Part shown: positions 4,679 to 9,300 of the stretch, one piece after another
Layout of the letters: the number at the start of each line of letters is the position of its first letter
Position numbering within the stretch: the stretch's first letter is position 1
Assembly: GCA_038227745.1 (NCBI GenBank)
Contig: JBBRPS010000397.1
Coordinates: 1-9,300 of the forward strand
Source: DASPXY01 sp038227745
Lineage (GTDB): Bacteria; Planctomycetota; Planctomycetia; Gemmatales; Gemmataceae
DNA: 9,300 nucleotides
Direction: 5' to 3'
The notes under the pieces: model-generated
Database searches by the model: none
Told to the model about the DNA's origin: nothing
What the model saw: only the letters and a program-made list of their open reading frames with translations
Made by a program: the position numbers and the translations under genes

Positions 4679-7600
4679 ATGCCCAATTCGAGCGCCGACC
4701 GCAACCCTGTCGAACGTCTGGCCGAGGAGTTCGCCGAGCGCTATCGCCACGGCGAAACGCCATCGGTGGCCGAATACGTCGAGAAGTACCCGGAGTACGC
4801 CGACGAGATTCGCGAGCTATTCCCCGCCCTGGTGATGATGGAGCAGTTCAAGCCGGCCGCGGGAGAACACACGGGGGATTACGAGGGGCCGGGACCCGAA
4901 GGCGACCACATGCTGAAGCAGGTGGGCGACTACCGCATCCTGCGTATGGTCGGCAAGGGCGGCATGGGCGAGGTCTACGAGGCCGAACAGGTGTCGCTCG
5001 GCCGGCACGTCGCGCTGAAAGTCTTGCCGCCCCAGGCGTTGCTCAATCCCACCTACCTCGAGCGTTTCCGCCGCGAGGCACGGGCGGCGGCCAAGCTGCA
5101 CCACTCCAACATCGTCCCCGTCTTCGGTGTCGGCGAGTGCGACGGCGTCCACTACTACGCCATGCAGTTCATCCAGGGCGAGGCGCTCCACCGGGTGCTA
5201 GACGACCTGCGCCGCTTGCGCGATGGACACGGCATCACGGCGGAGACCCGTGAGGGGAGCGTTGCCTACAGTTTGCTGAGCGGCCGCTTCGCAGCGGACG
5301 CCGTAGGTCAGGCTTCCCAGCCTGACGGAGGACAGAGCCAGGCTGGAAAGCCTGACCTGCAGCCCGATGCGACCGCGCCGATCTCGCGCGTCGAGCCCCG
5401 GTCTTCCCCCCTCTCGGGAGGCGGCTCCGAGGCGGGGTACTACCGCAGCGTCGCGCGGATCGGCCTCCAGGTCGCCGACGCACTCGCGTACGCCCATCGG
5501 CACGGCGTCCTGCACCGCGACATCAAGCCGTCGAACCTGGTCCTCGACCTGCAAGGGACCGTGTGGATCACCGATTTCGGCCTGGCCAAGGCGGAGGGGG
5601 CCGAGGATCTGACGCAGACCGGCGACATCGTCGGCACGGTGCGCTTCATGGCGCCGGAGCGGTTCGAGGGCCGTTCGCTGCCGCAGAGTGACGTCTACGC
5701 ACTGGGACTGACGCTGTACGAGTTGCTGACGCTGCGCCCGGCCTTCGAGGACGCCAAGAAGATGCGGCTGATCGAGAAGGTGCTGCATGAGGCGCCGGCG
5801 CCGCCGCGAAAGCTCGACCCGCACATCCCGCGCGACCTGGAAACCGTGGTACTGAAGTGTCTGGCCAAGGAGCCGGCGGAGCGATACGCGAGCGCGGAGC
5901 TGATGGCAGACGACCTGCGCCGCTTCCTGGCGGATCGGCCGATCCTGGCGCGGCGGAGCACCTGGCGGGAGCGGACCTGGCGCTGGTGCCGGAGAAACCC
6001 GTGGGTCGCGTCGTTGAGTGCCGCCTTGCTGCTCGTGCTCATGGTGACGGCGGTCGGCGGAGTGGTGATGTCGCTCAGCCTCAACCAGGCGCTGGGACGC
6101 GCCACGGAAGCCGAGCACGAGGGCAAGAAGAAGCTATTCACTGCTTACGTCTCCGAGGCGGACGCGACGTGCATGAGCAGGCGTCCCGGCCAGCGGTTCG
6201 GTGCCCTGCGGCGGATTCGCGAAGCTCTGGACGTCGCGAAGGAGGTGGGGTTAAGCGATGACGATAAGATCCGGTTGCGCAATATCGCCCTCGCCGCGCT
6301 CTGCCTGCCGGATGTCGAACCCGGCACGAAATGGACCGCCGGCATTGATACGCCGCGCCCCGAGGGCATCGACCCGATCATCCACAGACGCGTACAGATG
6401 GCCAACGCCCTCCGGCGTCTGCCGCAGCCGGTCTATGAGCTGCGCGGCCTCTCCTGGTACAGCCCCGACGGCCGGTTCATCGCCGTGGCCAAGCAGCCTT
6501 ACAGTGACGGCAAGCGGCTCTCCGTACCGGCCCAGGTCTGGCGTCTCGATGGCCCAGAACCTGTCAGCGTGCTGAAGGATGTCCCTGAGGTTTACGAGGG
6601 GGCGATAGCCTTCCAGCCTGACGGCGGGCGGGTGGCGTTCGGCCACGACGACGGCACAGCATCCGTTTACAGCCTAGAAACCGGCAAGAGGGTCCGCCGT
6701 CTGAAATGCGGCCAGTTGGCGACATTCTGTTTGGCCTATCATCCCCATCTCCCGCGCCTCGCCGTCGCCAACGACCGCGACGTCACTATATGGGATGGAG
6801 AAACGGGACAAAATCTGGGCCTGATTTCGCACACGGAAAGCGTGATGTCCGTCGCCTGGCACCCCCGGGGCCATCGCCTCGCGACTGCGTCCGGCACACG
6901 CATCTATCTCTGGGACGCGAAGACGGGCCAGGCCCTGATGCAACCGTGGCTGGGGCACCAAACCCAGGGCATCTCGCTGACGTTCAACCGCGCGGGCGAC
7001 CGCGTGGCGAGCAATGATTGGAACGGCGTCCTGCGCCTGTGGGACGCCACGAGTGGGCAGTTGCTGTTGAGTCTGCCTGGATACGCGGAGCCGCTGTTCG
7101 GCTCGGACGACCAGTCCCTTGGGTACGCGGGAACGGCAACCAGGGATGAATATCAGGTCCGCCATCTTGCCGTGGGACGGGAACTGCGCGTGCTGTATCG
7201 CTCGACGCCGCGCGGCCGGGAGAAGTTCCATCGGTCCAGCGTCCATCCGAACGGCCGGCTGCTGGCGTTCAACACCGAAACGGGACTCGGCTTCCTCGAC
7301 CTGCTCACGGGCGAGGAAGTGGGATTCGTTCCGGGCACGTTTTCTCCTCACACTCTGTTCTTTGACACGACAGGCTCGCTGTGGACCTCCGGGGCAGGGG
7401 GCGTGATTCGCTGGCCCGTGCAGCCTGTGGCCGATTCGGGATCCCACCTGCGGGTTGGTCCTCCCGAGTGGGTCGCGAGTCTACCGGCTCGGGTCGATGC
7501 GAGGTGGATCCGCTTCAGCGCGGACGGACGGGACGCCGTCATTCCCCTAGGTACGGGTGCCTTGGTGGTTCACCGCGGGCCTCCCCGGCGGACGCTCCAG

Positions 7601-9160
7601 CTCGGTCCACAGTACGACGTGCGTCACGCCCGTCTCAGTCCCGACGGCCACTGGGCAATCACGGGTAGTCATCATTTGGACGAGTCGAGCGTGAGGCTCA
7701 AGGTGTGGAACGCGGACACCGGGCGTCTCGTCGCGAACCTGCCGTACCCTGACATCTCGGAGGACGGAGGTTTCTCCATCGACAGTCGCTGGCTCTACGT
7801 CACTGGCCGCGAGTCGCGTCGCATCGAAATCGCCTCGCTGGCGAAGACCCCGATTCAGCCTGTGGTCCCCGATGCCCCCTCCGCCCCTCCGTCGTGGCAG
7901 GAGGCGTGGCGGGGCGAGCGGGCGCGGGTAGGCGGAGTTTTCGCTCCCGACGGCGAACTTGCCGCCTTCGGCAGCGACCGGGGCCACGTCTCGCTTGTCC
8001 TCGTGAAGACGGATGAGGAGATCGCCCGACTCCCCTCCCCCGAGGTGGGCCGCCTCAATCCCTCGACCTTCAGTCCCGACGGCACCCTGTTGCTGGCGAC
8101 AGGCGAGGAAACGGGAGCTATCTACGTCTTTGACCTGCGGCGCTTGCGGGCCGGGCTTGTTGAACTGGGCCTCGACTGGAACCTGCTGGCGTATCCGCCG
8201 GCCCGACCCGAGGACGCGAAACCTGCCCTCGCGCCGCGCCTGCAGGTCGATCTGATCGATGCCCAGTGGGCCACGACCAAGGCGAAGATGTCCGAGTACG
8301 ACCGCCGCAACGTTCTCGTGCGGCTCTTCGTCAATCCGTTCGACGCCGAAGCCCATTACCGGCTGAGTACCCTCCTTCTTGAGGCAGGCCGGGTGCAGGA
8401 CGCCCATGCGCACCTGACGGCGGCCCTCACGTTCCAGCCGGGCATGGATACGGAGTACCGTCTCCGCGGCGAGATGGCATTCCGGCTGAAGCGCTGGGAC
8501 GACGCCGCGGCTGACCTCACACGCTACCTGGACAAGTACCCCGACGACGGCCTCACACGGTTGCAACGCGCCGACGTCCAGCGTGTCCGCAAGCGTTTCG
8601 CGGAGGCCGCAGCTGATTTCACGACGGTTATCCAGGCGTCACCTTTTTTCCCCTCCCTCTACGAAAGACGGGCCGCCTGCTACGAAGCGCTCGGGAAGGC
8701 CGACCTGGCGAAGGCCGACCGCGAACGGTACGTCAAACTCGGTGGACGCAACCCGACGACGCTCAACACCCATGCCTGGCAGTTGGCAATCGGTCCGGTC
8801 GCGCAGCGCGATCCTGTAAAGGCTTTGGAACTGATCAAGGAGGCGATCAAGCAACAGCCGGGCAACGCTCTGTTCCTGAACACCCTCGGAGTGGTGCAAT
8901 ATCGCAACGGGCAGTACAAGGAAGCCGTCGCCACCCTGGAGAAGAGCCTCGCCGCCGGGCAGGGCAACTCCGACGCCTTCGACCTGTTCTTCCTGGCGAT
9001 GTGTCACGCCAGGCTCGGGGATGCGGCCCAGGCCAGGGACTGCTTCGACCGGGCGGTGAGGTGGCGGCAAGGGCAAAAGAATCTGTCGGCCAATTACACC
9101 GCGGAGTTGACGGCCTTCCAAACCGAGGCGGAAGCGCTCCTGGCCCCCGCCGTCCCCTGA
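4679..9160 (+). CDS. Membrane-anchored Ser/Thr protein kinase with WD40 and TPR repeats
   Basis: The 1493-residue protein starts with a planctomycete-type leader (about 13-58, including SVAEYVEKYPEYADEIRELF). The kinase domain is about 85-420: glycine loop GKGGMGEVY (92-100), VALK lysine K114, alpha-C glutamate E133, HRDIKPSN (279-286, catalytic D281), DFG (299-301) and APE (325-327). All key residues are intact, so it should be active. A 70-residue variable insertion (about 185-255) lies between the alpha-D and alpha-E helices and contains a palindromic repeat. Basic residues (425-439) precede one membrane helix (about 441-467), suggesting a cytoplasmic kinase and an exported C-terminal part. 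That part holds WD40-like repeats (about 590-1155; WD motifs VTIWDGETG, IYLWDAKTG, LRLWDATSG, LKVWNADTG) and TPR-like helices (about 1225-1465). The ATG has GGAG with 5-nt spacing. It forms an operon with the upstream sigma factor, its likely partner. The signal sensed is unknown. Confidence 0.95.
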   Translation: MPNSSADRNPVERLAEEFAERYRHGETPSVAEYVEKYPEYADEIRELFPALVMMEQFKPAAGEHTGDYEGPGPEGDHMLKQVGDYRILRMVGKGGMGEVYEAEQVSLGRHVALKVLPPQALLNPTYLERFRREARAAAKLHHSNIVPVFGVGECDGVHYYAMQFIQGEALHRVLDDLRRLRDGHGITAETREGSVAYSLLSGRFAADAVGQASQPDGGQSQAGKPDLQPDATAPISRVEPRSSPLSGGGSEAGYYRSVARIGLQVADALAYAHRHGVLHRDIKPSNLVLDLQGTVWITDFGLAKAEGAEDLTQTGDIVGTVRFMAPERFEGRSLPQSDVYALGLTLYELLTLRPAFEDAKKMRLIEKVLHEAPAPPRKLDPHIPRDLETVVLKCLAKEPAERYASAELMADDLRRFLADRPILARRSTWRERTWRWCRRNPWVASLSAALLLVLMVTAVGGVVMSLSLNQALGRATEAEHEGKKKLFTAYVSEADATCMSRRPGQRFGALRRIREALDVAKEVGLSDDDKIRLRNIALAALCLPDVEPGTKWTAGIDTPRPEGIDPIIHRRVQMANALRRLPQPVYELRGLSWYSPDGRFIAVAKQPYSDGKRLSVPAQVWRLDGPEPVSVLKDVPEVYEGAIAFQPDGGRVAFGHDDGTASVYSLETGKRVRRLKCGQLATFCLAYHPHLPRLAVANDRDVTIWDGETGQNLGLISHTESVMSVAWHPRGHRLATASGTRIYLWDAKTGQALMQPWLGHQTQGISLTFNRAGDRVASNDWNGVLRLWDATSGQLLLSLPGYAEPLFGSDDQSLGYAGTATRDEYQVRHLAVGRELRVLYRSTPRGREKFHRSSVHPNGRLLAFNTETGLGFLDLLTGEEVGFVPGTFSPHTLFFDTTGSLWTSGAGGVIRWPVQPVADSGSHLRVGPPEWVASLPARVDARWIRFSADGRDAVIPLGTGALVVHRGPPRRTLQLGPQYDVRHARLSPDGHWAITGSHHLDESSVRLKVWNADTGRLVANLPYPDISEDGGFSIDSRWLYVTGRESRRIEIASLAKTPIQPVVPDAPSAPPSWQEAWRGERARVGGVFAPDGELAAFGSDRGHVSLVLVKTDEEIARLPSPEVGRLNPSTFSPDGTLLLATGEETGAIYVFDLRRLRAGLVELGLDWNLLAYPPARPEDAKPALAPRLQVDLIDAQWATTKAKMSEYDRRNVLVRLFVNPFDAEAHYRLSTLLLEAGRVQDAHAHLTAALTFQPGMDTEYRLRGEMAFRLKRWDDAAADLTRYLDKYPDDGLTRLQRADVQRVRKRFAEAAADFTTVIQASPFFPSLYERRAACYEALGKADLAKADRERYVKLGGRNPTTLNTHAWQLAIGPVAQRDPVKALELIKEAIKQQPGNALFLNTLGVVQYRNGQYKEAVATLEKSLAAGQGNSDAFDLFFLAMCHARLGDAAQARDCFDRAVRWRQGQKNLSANYTAELTAFQTEAEALLAPAVP
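5284..5360 (+). repeat. In-frame palindromic repeat element within the kinase coding sequence
   Basis: Two 24-nt arms (5303-5326 and 5337-5360) are reverse complements at 21 of 24 positions, plus one possible G-U pair, around a 10-nt loop. Each arm is itself nearly palindromic: GTCAGGCTTCCCAGCCTGAC at 5307-5326 (from its second base it is a stem-loop), and CAGGCTGGAAAGCCTG at 5339-5354. Just upstream CCGCT-TCGC-AGCGG (5284-5297) forms another mini-hairpin. The reading frame passes through without a stop and encodes GQASQPDGGQSQAGKPDLQ (210-228), in the variable insertion of the kinase domain. Similar GTCAGGCTTTCCAGCCTGAC-type repeats are, to my recollection, widespread in planctomycete genomes; this was not checked. 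Confidence 0.7.
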
Positions 9161-9235
9161 CAGGTAAATGCTTCGACCCTCCCGCGTTCCCTGGGTGTCT
9201 TCCGCCCCTTTGAGTGTTGGGCGGGTTATTACCCC

Positions 9236-9300
9236 GGCAGGAAAGCTCCTCACGGTAGCCCGCCGCGGAGCGGCGGGCTACCGTGAGGAGCTTTCCTGCC
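9236..9300. terminator. Perfect 31-bp-arm hairpin after the kinase gene
   Basis: Arms 9236-9266 and 9270-9300 are exact reverse complements with a 3-nt loop (GGA, 9267-9269). The inner part is AGCCCGCCGCGGAGCGGCGG-like, and the outer part contains GGAAAGCTCCTCACGG. It starts 75 nt after the kinase stop, and nothing coding is seen between them, so it is the probable terminator of the sigma-kinase operon. No T-run is visible before the window ends. It reaches the last base of the window, so the palindrome may be longer than what is seen. Confidence 0.6.

Noticed and set aside
7547..8566. A 339-codon minus-strand frame antisense to the kinase WD40 region
   Set aside because: Shadow of the kinase reading frame with no start signal or domain.
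3321..9300. CRISPR array or mobile-element ends suggested by several inverted repeats
   Set aside because: The hairpins differ in sequence, are not regularly spaced, and no cas, transposase or integrase gene is present in the window.

Overview
The window looks like part of a planctomycete chromosome, most likely the Gemmataceae/Gemmata side of the phylum. The evidence is a GC-rich sequence, an ECF sigma factor gene next to a very large Ser/Thr kinase carrying WD40 and TPR repeats, a di-haem oxidoreductase with many DxDxDG calcium motifs, a tiny basic protein of planctomycete type, and an in-frame palindromic repeat inside a coding sequence. No species can be named from the sequence alone.

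Layout. At 12-179 (-) is a 55-residue basic protein, divergent from a 655-residue exported di-haem (two CxxCH) oxidoreductase at 279-2246 (+). Convergent with the oxidoreductase is a two-gene minus-strand operon. It consists of a 159-residue helical protein (2637-3116) followed 10 nt later by a 98-residue protein (2330-2626) whose predicted strand/helix order resembles RelE/ParE toxins. Its upstream region holds an exact TATAAT inside the loop of a perfect 11-bp inverted repeat (3165-3197), the arrangement expected of an autoregulated toxin-antitoxin-like operon.

From about 3235 to 3900 lies gene debris. It contains a diverged copy of the last 17 codons and stop of the oxidoreductase (3235-3288), a perfect 27-bp-arm hairpin (3321-3375), a 33-codon fragment resembling glycogen branching enzyme GlgB (3379-3477), and about 420 bases with nothing recognisable. 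The duplicated oxidoreductase tail and its hairpin lie on the far side of the two-gene operon from the intact copy. The operon therefore sits between imperfect direct repeats about 1.04 kb apart.

At 3913-4011 a possible 32-codon leader ORF carries a 13-bp tandem repeat. It precedes the ECF sigma factor (4031-4666), followed after 12 nt by the 1493-residue kinase (4679-9160). The pair is an evident operon: a membrane-spanning kinase with a large WD40/TPR region probably outside the cytoplasm, paired with its likely cognate sigma factor. The kinase domain contains an in-frame palindromic repeat (5284-5360) in a variable loop. The window ends in a perfect 31-bp-arm hairpin (9236-9300), probably the operon terminator.

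The most interesting items are the putative autoregulated toxin-antitoxin-like operon between duplicated gene tails, the protein-coding palindromic element, and the two unusually long and perfect hairpins.
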